This document shows positions 44,075 through 51,168 of a DNA stretch of 55,785 nt, one piece after another. Within the stretch, counting starts at the first letter, position 1. The number at the start of each line of letters is the position of its first letter. The position numbers were made by a program, and so were the translations under genes. The stretch lies in the NCBI GenBank assembly GCA_045641505.1, contig JAZUHB010000051.1:1-55785 (forward strand), in the 5' to 3' direction. A model generated the notes under the pieces. The model worked only from the letters and a program-made list of their open reading frames with translations. It made no database searches and was not told where the DNA came from. The DNA is from JAZQNF01 sp045641505. Its GTDB lineage: Bacteria; Bacillota; Clostridia; Lachnospirales; Bianqueaceae.

Positions 44075-46906
44075 TCAATCGGTCAGCCCGGTGTAATTCA
44101 CCAGCGCGTAGCAGAGGTCGTGAGCGCAGTCCCGAAGCGACCAAAGCACGCCGGCGGGATCCTTTTCACAGGCCTTCTGCAGCTTCTTCACGGAGTTCTG
44201 GATGCCCATGTCGAGCATCAGATCGTTGCCGTTCTTCGCAGCGGCCTCCGCGTTCATCCAGCCGCCCAGAGCCGCGTCGGTGGTGGCGACGCCGCGGAAG
44301 CCCCACTCCTCACGGAGCAGGTCCTTCATCAGCGCGCTGCAGCCGCCGCACCAGCGGGCGCCCAGACGGCTGAAGGAATCCATCACGCCGGCCGCGCCGC
44401 CTTCCTTGACGGCCAGTTCGAAGGGCCGCAGGTAGAGCTCGCGCAGCGCCTGCTCGTTCACCAGGACGGAGACGTTGCTTCGGGCGTTCTGCTCCAGGTC
44501 GTTGCAGACGAAATGCTTCATGAAGGCGATCACGCCCTTGTCCTGGACCGCCGCGATCGTGGCCGCGGCCATCTTGCCGGAGAGCAGCGGATCCTCCGAA
44601 TAGTACTCGCTGTTGCGGCCGCCGATGGAGTTGCGGTGCAGATTCATCGCAGGCGCGTACCAGCCGTTCACGCCGAGGGCGTTCGCCTCGTCGCCGATGG
44701 CGCTGCCGAGCTTCGCCGCGAGCTCCGTGTTCCAGGAGGAGCTGATCACGGTCTCCATCGGGTAAGCCACCGCGTCCACGGGGCTCATCATGCTGTTGAT
44801 GCCGGAGGGGCCGTCCAGAAGCCGGGAGCCGGGCACGCCGAGCCGCTCGACCGCCTCGGTATGCCAGCCGCCGAGGGCAGACAGGGAAATCAGCTCGTCG
44901 GCCGTGAACTGGTCGAGGAAGCGCTCCCACTTCGGGTCGTCGAAGGCGAGGCCCCGGAGATCGGCGAGCTCGATCCCGTTCTCCGCGCCGGTGACGGGAG
45001 GCTCGAGCGCGGAATACGCGCTCAGGTATTTCTCATATTCTTCAAGGTCCTTCTTGAGCTCCGCAGGGGCCTCGGTGCGGCCGTTCGCCTTCGGGAAGGT
45101 GCCGACCGGATCACGCCGGGACATCGTTTCGATCCCGCCGTCGGCAAAGCCGAAGAGATTCCGGATGGGCGTGCCGGTCACCTCGTCGTTCGCGTAGATC
45201 ACGTCCTGCCCGATCGTAACGGTCTGGAAAAGCTCGTTCAGGAGCGCCTCGTGGACGTTCTTGCCGAGCATCACGCGGTACTGGCCCTGCTCGAGGATGT
45301 ACGCCTGCCGCGTAACGGAATAGGAGGCCATGTCGCGGATCGGGAAGCTGAGGGTCAGCGTCTCGGACGCGCCGGGCGCAAGCTCTCCGGTCTTGCCGAA
45401 GGCCGCCAGCTCGATCACGGATTTCTCGATGCCGTTCTCCGGATGCCAGGGGGCGGAGAAATAGAGCTCCACGACGTCCTTGCCGGCCCGGCCGCCGATG
45501 TTGGTGACCTTGACGCGGACGGTCACGTTCTTCCCGTCGTTCGTAAAGCTGGTCATCTCCTCGGTGAACTCGGTATAGCTGAGACCGCTTCCGAAGGGAA
45601 AGACGACCTGCTCGTCATAGCGGGCGGCATCGTTTCCGTACCAGGTTTCGTAATAGCGGTAGCCGACGTAGATGCCCTCGTTGTAGGTGTAGAAATGAAG
45701 TCCCTTTATGTTCGCGAATGCCTGATCCGCGTAGGTGATCTGGGCGGGTTCTTTCTCGATGGAAACGGGCCAGGTGTCCACGGTGCGGCCGGAGGGGTTG
45801 ACCTCGCCGGTCAGCACGCGGGCCAGCTCGATGCAGCCGAACTCACCGGGCGCGCCGACCCAGAGGCAGCTGTCCACGGAATCGTATCGATCCAGGAAGC
45901 CGAGCTCCATCACGTTGCCGGAGTTCACGACCACGATGACGTGCCCGAAGCGGCGGCAGACCTCGTCGATCAGCTGCTGCTTCCGCGTTCCCTCCTTCAT
46001 CGGCTGAAGCTGCGCGAGCTTGAGCTCCGAGCCCTCCACCTCCTGCGAGCTCAGCACGATGAGCGCGGTATCGCTGAAGGCGCGGGCCTCCGCGAGCTGC
46101 TCCTCGCCGGGCAGGAGCCAGTCGCCGTCGTCCTTGCGGCCGGTGAAGAAGGAGACGATCATCTCCCAGGTGCTGCCGGTGCCGCTGTTCATTTTGCCCA
46201 GATTCTCGCGGTAGTAGCTGTCCAGCTGCGTGTCGTAGGCGATGCCCGCCTTCTCCAGGCCGTCGAACAGGGTCGCCGCGCCGGTCTGGTCCGCGCCGGC
46301 GCTGCCGGAGCCGCCGTAGACGAAATTATAGGCATCGTCGCCGAACACGGCGAGCTTCTTCGTCTGCAGGGGCAGGAAACCGCCGTCATTCTTCAGCAGC
46401 ACGAAGCCCTCGTCGCAGATCTCGGCGGAAAGGGCATAGCCGACTTCCCGCGCCGCCTTGGCGGCATCCGTTTTGTCGGTGTATTTCTGCGAGGCCATGG
46501 TCTTGAAAAGCATCGCGAACACGGAGCCGAAGCAAACGGCCAAAAACGCGATCAGCGCGGTCAGCGCCGCCCAGCCGGTCAGGCGCTTCGCGCGCTTCGT
46601 GCGGCGCTTGAAGGCCTTGTAGGCCTTCTTCTGATCCTTAACCTCGTCCGCCTCGAGCCCGCGCAGGCTTCTCTTCCACTCGCGGACGGCCTTGCGGGTC
46701 TCCTTTTTGAATTCCCGCTTGCTCTCGCGGGTCACGGAGGCCTTCTTGCGGGCGACGTACTGCTTTCCCTTTTGGCGCGCCTCCTTCTTCCACTCGCGGA
46801 GGCGTTTTTTGCGGGCGGCCTTTTCTTCTTTTACGTCCCGCTCCCCGGTCTCCTCCGGGGCAACCTCGGTCACTTCGGCTTCGATGGTTTTATTCTCTTC
46901 GTCCAT
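44075..46906 (-). CDS. Membrane-anchored, domain-permuted glycoside hydrolase family 3
   Basis: A 943-residue protein. Residues 1-108 are highly charged and Lys/Arg-rich, likely helical and cytoplasmic. One membrane span follows (about 110-134), then the extracellular part. The GH3 domains are in reversed order. The alpha/beta-sandwich C domain comes first (GFVLLKNDGGFLPLQTKKLAVFG at about 160), then a fibronectin-III-like domain (VVELYFSAPW, about 500-560), then the TIM-barrel N domain (GPSGINSMM, KHFVCNDLEQNAR, GFRGVATTDAALGG). The nucleophile is probably Asp877 in TTDAAL. Reversed GH3 beta-glucosidases are known in Ruminococcus and relatives. AAGGAG precedes the ATG at 46906. Confidence 0.93.
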   Translation of the reverse strand: MDEENKTIEAEVTEVAPEETGERDVKEEKAARKKRLREWKKEARQKGKQYVARKKASVTRESKREFKKETRKAVREWKRSLRGLEADEVKDQKKAYKAFKRRTKRAKRLTGWAALTALIAFLAVCFGSVFAMLFKTMASQKYTDKTDAAKAAREVGYALSAEICDEGFVLLKNDGGFLPLQTKKLAVFGDDAYNFVYGGSGSAGADQTGAATLFDGLEKAGIAYDTQLDSYYRENLGKMNSGTGSTWEMIVSFFTGRKDDGDWLLPGEEQLAEARAFSDTALIVLSSQEVEGSELKLAQLQPMKEGTRKQQLIDEVCRRFGHVIVVVNSGNVMELGFLDRYDSVDSCLWVGAPGEFGCIELARVLTGEVNPSGRTVDTWPVSIEKEPAQITYADQAFANIKGLHFYTYNEGIYVGYRYYETWYGNDAARYDEQVVFPFGSGLSYTEFTEEMTSFTNDGKNVTVRVKVTNIGGRAGKDVVELYFSAPWHPENGIEKSVIELAAFGKTGELAPGASETLTLSFPIRDMASYSVTRQAYILEQGQYRVMLGKNVHEALLNELFQTVTIGQDVIYANDEVTGTPIRNLFGFADGGIETMSRRDPVGTFPKANGRTEAPAELKKDLEEYEKYLSAYSALEPPVTGAENGIELADLRGLAFDDPKWERFLDQFTADELISLSALGGWHTEAVERLGVPGSRLLDGPSGINSMMSPVDAVAYPMETVISSSWNTELAAKLGSAIGDEANALGVNGWYAPAMNLHRNSIGGRNSEYYSEDPLLSGKMAAATIAAVQDKGVIAFMKHFVCNDLEQNARSNVSVLVNEQALRELYLRPFELAVKEGGAAGVMDSFSRLGARWCGGCSALMKDLLREEWGFRGVATTDAALGGWMNAEAAAKNGNDLMLDMGIQNSVKKLQKACEKDPAGVLWSLRDCAHDLCYALVNYTGLTD

Positions 46907-46971
46907 ATATTCTCTCCTTACTGAAACAGCGGCAGACAACGGCTGCCGCGCGGCACGGTACTTCTGTGAAA

Positions 46972-47000
46972 ATGATACCATGCGCGCCGTAATCTGTAAA
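46972..47000 (-). promoter_or_regulatory. Promoter of the GH3 gene
   Basis: Minus strand TTTACA (46995-47000), 17 bp, TATCAT (46972-46977), about 65 bp before the ATG at 46906. Confidence 0.65.
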
Positions 47001-47010
47001 TGCGAAAAAC

Positions 47011-47499
47011 TCACTTCTGATACGCCAGGCGTACCGTGCCGTCGTCGGTGTAGATGATGCCGCAGCGGCAAAAGCCCTCCCGTTCCAGCAGATGCCGCAT
47101 CGGCGCGTTGTCAGGATGGGTATCGATCCGTACCGAGGGCGCGAGCGACTCCGCGAAGCGAAGCGCCGAGCCGAGGATTCCCCGGCCCTCCTCCGCCGCG
47201 GCGATCCGGTGGATCACGGCGTAGGGCAGGTCGTTTTGCCATTCTCCCTCCTCGATCAGGGCGTAGGTCGGGTCGGGACCGGGCAGACAGGCGAAGACGC
47301 CGAGGATCCGGCCGTCCTCACAGACGAGGTAAGAGCGGCCCTCCGCCACGTCCCGCCGGACGGTCTCCTCCGCCGGTCGGGAGCTCCCCCACTGAGTCGG
47401 ATTGCCGTTGGCCCGCATGAAGGCACGGGCTCTTTCATAGATCGCGAAAACCTCGGGGAGGTCGTCCTCCGCGGTCCTGCGAATGATCCTTTCCGACAT
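47011..47499 (-). CDS. GNAT family N-acetyltransferase
   Basis: A 162-residue protein with a GNAT layout: IRRTAEDDLPEVFAIYERAR at the N-terminus, a middle strand GRSYLVCEDGRILGVFAC, the acetyl-CoA region (IHRIAAAEEGRGILGSALR, a diverged Q/RxxGxG/A loop) and the C-terminal DNAPMRHLLEREGFCRCG. The acceptor is unknown. AAGGAGG precedes the ATG. Its upstream sequence contains a copied fragment of the neighbouring EamA gene. Confidence 0.9.
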   Translation of the reverse strand: MSERIIRRTAEDDLPEVFAIYERARAFMRANGNPTQWGSSRPAEETVRRDVAEGRSYLVCEDGRILGVFACLPGPDPTYALIEEGEWQNDLPYAVIHRIAAAEEGRGILGSALRFAESLAPSVRIDTHPDNAPMRHLLEREGFCRCGIIYTDDGTVRLAYQK

Positions 47500-47511
47500 G
47501 AAACCTCCTTT

Positions 47512-47543
47512 CCGGAGCGCCGCTCAGAGCACCGCCAGCACGA
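47512..47543. repeat. Direct repeat copy 1 (remnant of the EamA 3' end)
   Basis: These 32 bp match 48451-48482 with one mismatch. Read on the minus strand they still encode the last residues and stop of the EamA transporter (VLAVL, stop). The copies are 939 bp apart and bracket the start-less lipoprotein cassette. Confidence 0.9.
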
Positions 47544-47619
47544 AAAGCGCGAAAGCACTTACTGTCATTATAGCATAAAATGCCAGGAAACACACCTTTC
47601 CTGTCTCTTCTTCAAAAAA

Positions 47620-47654
47620 CCCTTCGGGACAGTTTCTGATGCTGTCCCGAAGGG
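47620..47654 (-). terminator. Terminator of the start-less lipoprotein copy
   Basis: A perfect 13-bp stem, CCCTTCGGGACAG with CTGTCCCGAAGGG, followed on the minus strand by six T. Its sequence, loop included, is clearly related to the terminator at 49468-49502. Confidence 0.9.
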
Positions 47655-47693
47655 CTTAGTATATTGCAAATCAAAGCGAAAAACCACACTCCT

Positions 47694-48353
47694 CTATGAG
47701 TTCCACAGCTTTTCCTGAGCCTCGCTCAATTTAAGGGAATAGGCCTCCCAGATTCCGTTGAGCTCCTCCGTCCATACAGGATTTTCCTTAATGAACGCTT
47801 CCAGGAGTTCAGGAGAGGTCACATCATGCAGGTTTTCAGAAGGATGCAGCATGAACATGAAACCGGTATTGATCAGATATGTTTCTGCTCGATATTCGAA
47901 TACATAAAACGTTGTTTGCCAGCCTTGGACATTGAAATATGCATTCTCGGTATCCGGAGAAGGCTGTAAGAACAGCACCAGTTCATCGCCGGCCGCATAG
48001 AGAGGATAGCTGTCGAACACATGCTTACTGCTGCCGTCCTGAAAAATACGGATCTCATCAGGACAGTCTCCCTTATACCGTTCAACTACCCTCGCTGTGT
48101 ACAGAGTCGTAAACTCAGAATGATCACCTAACCAGTCTTCGACAATGACACGAACAATCAGTTCACTTGCCTCTGCCGCTTCCTCGACAGTAAGAGGCTT
48201 ACCGGAATAAGAAGCGTGCACAATGCCCGGAAAGCGGACCGAAGGCACATTGAAGCTTTCCTGCACAGCCTCACCCTCTTTTTGCGAAGGTTGACAGGCG
48301 GCAAGGCTGCTGACGCAGAAAAGGCATAGAAAGTAACAAAACAGTCTTTTTCT
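47694..48353 (-). pseudogene. Lipoprotein paralog lacking its ATG start codon
   Basis: A close relative (by eye more than half of mature residues identical) of the lipoprotein at 50297-50962. The in-frame signal peptide is complete up to CVSSLAACQPSQKEG with a lipobox Cys. Where the paralog has ATG AAA AGA, this copy has AGA AAA AGA (AGA at 48351-48353), preceded by ATC. AGGAGA and a good promoter remain. An in-frame GTG exists only after the lipobox (48266) and would give an unexported protein. Either a rare start (ATC, or CTG two codons further in) is used or the gene is newly dead. Shared mature motifs are VEDWLGDHS, RYKGxCPDEI and GDELVLFL. Function unknown. Confidence 0.7.
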
Positions 48354-48406
48354 GATTCGTTCTCCTATTCAATTAAACTTCACGATGCATAGACGGTTAC
48401 ATTATT

Positions 48407-48434
48407 ATTGTACCATGCTCATTTTTTTTGTCAA
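48407..48434 (-). promoter_or_regulatory. Promoter of the start-less lipoprotein copy
   Basis: Minus strand TTGACA (48429-48434), 16 bp, TACAAT (48407-48412). It is similar in design to the promoter of the paralog at 51018-51046. Confidence 0.75.
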
Positions 48435-48450
48435 GCGCTCGACGATAGCC

Positions 48451-48482
48451 CCGGAACGCCGCTCAGAGCACCGCCAGCACGA
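48451..48482. repeat. Direct repeat copy 2 (3' end of the EamA gene and flank)
   Basis: It matches 47512-47543 with one mismatch. This copy is in place at the end of the intact EamA gene: the stop lies at 48463-48465, and the repeat continues 12 bp beyond it. Confidence 0.9.
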
Positions 48483-49362
48483 TGCCGGCGATCACGATGC
48501 CGGCGCAGAGGAGCTTCCGGCCCATCCCTTTCTCGCCGAAGAAGACCCGACCGCCCACGATGATGATCACGCAGCCGCACTGCTTGAGGAGCGTCATCAC
48601 GGTGACCTTGCTGTCGGGATAGCCGTTCGCCATGAACAGGGCCCGGTCCGCCAGCACGAACAAGAGCGCGAGCAGCGGCACGTACCAGTTTCCGATCATC
48701 AGCCGCCAGTCGACCTTCACCCTGCGGATCAGAGCAAATAGAAGATAGAATACGCTCATGAAGAGCATGTACCAGAACTGAAGCTGTCCCGCGCTCATAT
48801 AGCGCATCAGGACCTTGTCCATGGTGCCCGAGGTCGCGTTCAGCAAACAGGAGGCGAAAGCCAGGACAATCAGCCAGCCGCTCACCTTTTCCGCGGCGGA
48901 GCCTTCGGGCTCCGTTCCGGCCGCGGCTTTCCTGCGGGGACCGCTCTTCAGCAGAAAGAGGCCCGTAAGGACCAGCAGCAGTCCCAGACCCTGCAGGAGA
49001 CCAACACTTTCGTTCAGGAAGAGCACGCCGAGAAGCGTCGAATAGAGCACCCGCGAAAGCTCCAGCACTCCGAACAGGCTCACCGGCATCCGGTCGATGG
49101 CGAGGAAGCCGAAGATCCATGCCAGGAAGACCACGAAGGCCTTGAGCGCCACCCAGGGCAGGTATTTCACCGGCAGCGCGAACACATCCGCGTCCGCGCC
49201 GAGCGCCGGGATGAAGGAGCCCGGCAGGATCAATACGAAGGACAGGAGCGTGTAGGCGACCAGCACCTCCAGCACCGGATTTTTTGTCAGGGCGTATTTT
49301 TTCAAAAGCTCGCGCGCGCCCTTTGCCGCGCCGTAAAAGGCAGTGAGAAGTACCCAGGCCAT
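48463..49362 (-). CDS. EamA/DMT superfamily transporter
   Basis: A 299-residue protein with about ten hydrophobic segments in two halves (GMDRVP-like text seen as IDRMPVSLFGVLELSRVLYS in the first half; YLLFALIRRVK in the second). It ends GRKLLCAGIVIAGIVLAVL. Drug/metabolite transporter family, substrate unknown. The ATG at 49362 has GGAGG nine bases upstream; an upstream frame extension has no support. A TATAAT box lies at 49412-49417 but its -35 is poor. The 3' end is duplicated at 47512-47543. Confidence 0.9.
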   Translation of the reverse strand: MAWVLLTAFYGAAKGARELLKKYALTKNPVLEVLVAYTLLSFVLILPGSFIPALGADADVFALPVKYLPWVALKAFVVFLAWIFGFLAIDRMPVSLFGVLELSRVLYSTLLGVLFLNESVGLLQGLGLLLVLTGLFLLKSGPRRKAAAGTEPEGSAAEKVSGWLIVLAFASCLLNATSGTMDKVLMRYMSAGQLQFWYMLFMSVFYLLFALIRRVKVDWRLMIGNWYVPLLALLFVLADRALFMANGYPDSKVTVMTLLKQCGCVIIIVGGRVFFGEKGMGRKLLCAGIVIAGIVLAVL

Positions 49363-49467
49363 GCCGTGTGTCCTCCGGAAATCTGGCGCCGCAGGCGCCG
49401 GTGTTTTCGCCATTATAACACGAAACTGCAGCGATCGCAGCGACTTCCGGACGTCAAAATGAAAAAA

Positions 49468-49502
49468 CCCTTCGAAACAATTTCGGATACTGTCTCGAAG
49501 GG
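49468..49502 (-). terminator. Terminator after the metzincin-like gene
   Basis: A 12-bp stem with one mismatch (CCCTTCGAAACA with TGTCTCGAAGGG) and six T on the minus strand, 33 bp past the protease stop. It is homologous to the terminator at 47620-47654. Confidence 0.85.
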
Positions 49503-49535
49503 CATAACATATCACAAGTCAAAAAACATTAGTAC

Positions 49536-50300
49536 TCATCTGTGTGATCCGCAGACTGTACAAATTCCATTAGCATCATAAGTGCAGTACTGCTCCGATG
49601 CATATTCCCATGATTGACACCGGGTGCAATAGCGTCTATGAGTATTCCCATCAGGATATGAACGATAAAAGCCGTATTCCCAAGTATGAGAAGAATGCTG
49701 TCCGGTAATAACCTTTGCTCCCCATAAATCCATCGTGGTAACTTGGGTAGCTGAACCCCCATCAGAAAAATACATCAGCTTATTTGCATTTGAAGGCACA
49801 TATAAATCGCATAGTCCGATGATATGACCAAACTCATGCATAGCTACCGAAAAAGTTGCATCTGATAGGTCATTAAAGTATATCTTCCAACTTGTAATGT
49901 GGCCATTTGTTCCGCTTGTATGTTGAGACACATCTGCGAATGCGATACAAGAAGAATTATGATCATATCCTCCAAATATCAGCCCCGCGCCGGAAGCAGC
50001 TTCTGAGAAGTTCACAACACTTTGCCATCCCATAGCTCCCATACGAATCATATCTTTTTCATCTGCAGGAAAACTGGCGGAAAACGAAAATGTTGAATAA
50101 TTTCCATTCAGATGAGCAAAGGGATCCGCAACCCAACCAATTGCTTCTGTTCCATGGCACACATGGCCCATAGCGTTATTAGTAATCAGCGAAATTGAAC
50201 CTTGTTGCGAATTTGAATGCGCTAGGACAGCAACAGAAACAGTAGTTGCAACAAACGCAAAAACCAAAAGACAAAGCACAAGAAGCTTTACTTTTTTCAT
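49536..50300 (-). CDS. Secreted metzincin-like zinc metalloprotease
   Basis: A 254-residue protein with a signal peptide (KK, hydrophobic 5-25, cleavage likely after AVLA at 27). The zinc motif HEFGHIIGLCD (155-165) fits HExxHxxGxxD, with Asp165 as a possible third ligand. A downstream Met (LMYF, Met176) followed by TxxDxxG resembles the Met-turn region of metzincins. The C-terminus (about 205-254) has paired cysteines (YCTRCQ, CTVCG) and His residues like small zinc-binding tails on clostridial surface proteins. The ATG overlaps the lipoprotein stop (ATGA). The gene is AT-rich compared with its flanks. It is shorter than matrixins with pro-domains, and no cysteine-switch propeptide is seen. 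Confidence 0.82.
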   Translation of the reverse strand: MKKVKLLVLCLLVFAFVATTVSVAVLAHSNSQQGSISLITNNAMGHVCHGTEAIGWVADPFAHLNGNYSTFSFSASFPADEKDMIRMGAMGWQSVVNFSEAASGAGLIFGGYDHNSSCIAFADVSQHTSGTNGHITSWKIYFNDLSDATFSVAMHEFGHIIGLCDLYVPSNANKLMYFSDGGSATQVTTMDLWGAKVITGQHSSHTWEYGFYRSYPDGNTHRRYCTRCQSWEYASEQYCTYDANGICTVCGSHR

Positions 50301-50962
50301 TTTCCCCACACTTCTTTCTGTACTTCATCGAGCTCAAGGGCATAGGCTTCGAAAATTCCGCCGACTTCATCCCTCCAAATCGGGTTTTCATTCATGAATG
50401 CCTCGACTAACTCTTCTGTCGCTGCATCTGTCAGTCTCCCCGTTTGATGATACTTGAACATTACATAGGCCGGGTTCACCAAATAGGTCGTCCCTTTGTA
50501 CTCGAAAACATACATCGTCGTGTACCAGGAACCGTTGTTGAAATAACCGTTCGGCGTATCTTCCGAGGGATGAAGGAACAGCACCAACTCATCACCGGGC
50601 GCATACAACGGATACCGTCCAAATACATGCTCACTGTTGCCATCCTGAAAAATGATAATTTCATCAGGGCATTCTCCCTTATAACGGTCAATTACACGAG
50701 CGGAATACATCGTAGTAAAATCCGAATGGTCGCCCAGCCAATCTTCAACGATAACACGTGCAATCACCTCACTGCTCTCAGTAGCATCTTCGAAAGAAAG
50801 AGGACTTCCATGATATGAGGCCTGCACAACCTTTGGAAAGCGGACCGGAGGCACATTGATACTTTCTTCCTGCGCAGTATTGCCCTCTTTTTGCGAAGGT
50901 TGACAGGCAGGAAGACAAAGGATGCAGAAAAAACATAGAACAGAACAGAATAGTCTTTTCAT
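50297..50962 (-). CDS. Lipoprotein of unknown family, coupled to the metzincin gene
   Basis: A 221-residue lipoprotein (lipobox LPAC, Cys20). The mature part is probably beta-rich: VIARVIVEDWLGDHSDFTTMYSARVIDRYKGECPDEI (core text RVIVEDWLGDHSDFTTMY), IIIFQDGNSEHVF, PGDELVLFLHPSED and YVFEYKGTTYLVNP, then an acidic helical C-terminus. The pattern (short strand, charged turn, 'YKG' strand, 'GxE.vLFL' strand) resembles NTR/TIMP-like OB folds, which I offer only as a hypothesis. It is first in a two-gene unit with the protease and has a paralog at 47694-48353. Confidence 0.8.
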   Translation of the reverse strand: MKRLFCSVLCFFCILCLPACQPSQKEGNTAQEESINVPPVRFPKVVQASYHGSPLSFEDATESSEVIARVIVEDWLGDHSDFTTMYSARVIDRYKGECPDEIIIFQDGNSEHVFGRYPLYAPGDELVLFLHPSEDTPNGYFNNGSWYTTMYVFEYKGTTYLVNPAYVMFKYHQTGRLTDAATEELVEAFMNENPIWRDEVGGIFEAYALELDEVQKEVWGK

Positions 50963-51017
50963 GAATCACACTCTCCTTATTTGGAATTTTCTCACGTGCA
51001 TCAATAAATACATGTTT

Positions 51018-51046
51018 ATTGTAGACCGGAATCCTCTTCCTGTCAA
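51018..51046 (-). promoter_or_regulatory. Promoter of the lipoprotein-metzincin unit
   Basis: Minus strand TTGACA (51041-51046), 17 bp, TACAAT (51018-51023), about 55 bp before the lipoprotein ATG. Confidence 0.8.
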
Positions 51047-51106
51047 GTGAGTGCCGTCCTGACCGATTGAAATGAAAAAGCGAAAGCGCGTGCCTGTCGC
51101 TTTCCA

Positions 51107-51136
51107 TTGGACAAGGCCGGCAAATGATGGTACAAT
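51107..51136 (+). promoter_or_regulatory. Promoter of the 5'-nucleotidase gene
   Basis: Plus strand TTGGAC (51107-51112), 18 bp, TACAAT (51131-51136), about 33 bp before the ATG at 51169. Confidence 0.65.
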
Positions 51137-51168
51137 CGAAGTCACTACTGCGAAAGAAAGATGAACCC

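Noticed and set aside
42281..46924. A very long plus-strand open frame (over 1,500 codons) opposite the GH3, ECF S and dehydrogenase genes
   Set aside because: It is antisense to well-supported genes, is made of Leu/Arg/Gly/His-rich shadow sequence without domains, and is expected in GC-rich DNA.
47524..47568. Fourteen-codon frame (MTVSAFALFVLAVL) before the GNAT gene as a leader peptide
   Set aside because: Its ATG overlaps the TATAAT box likely used by the GNAT gene, so it would not be transcribed from it; its end is simply the copied EamA 3' end.
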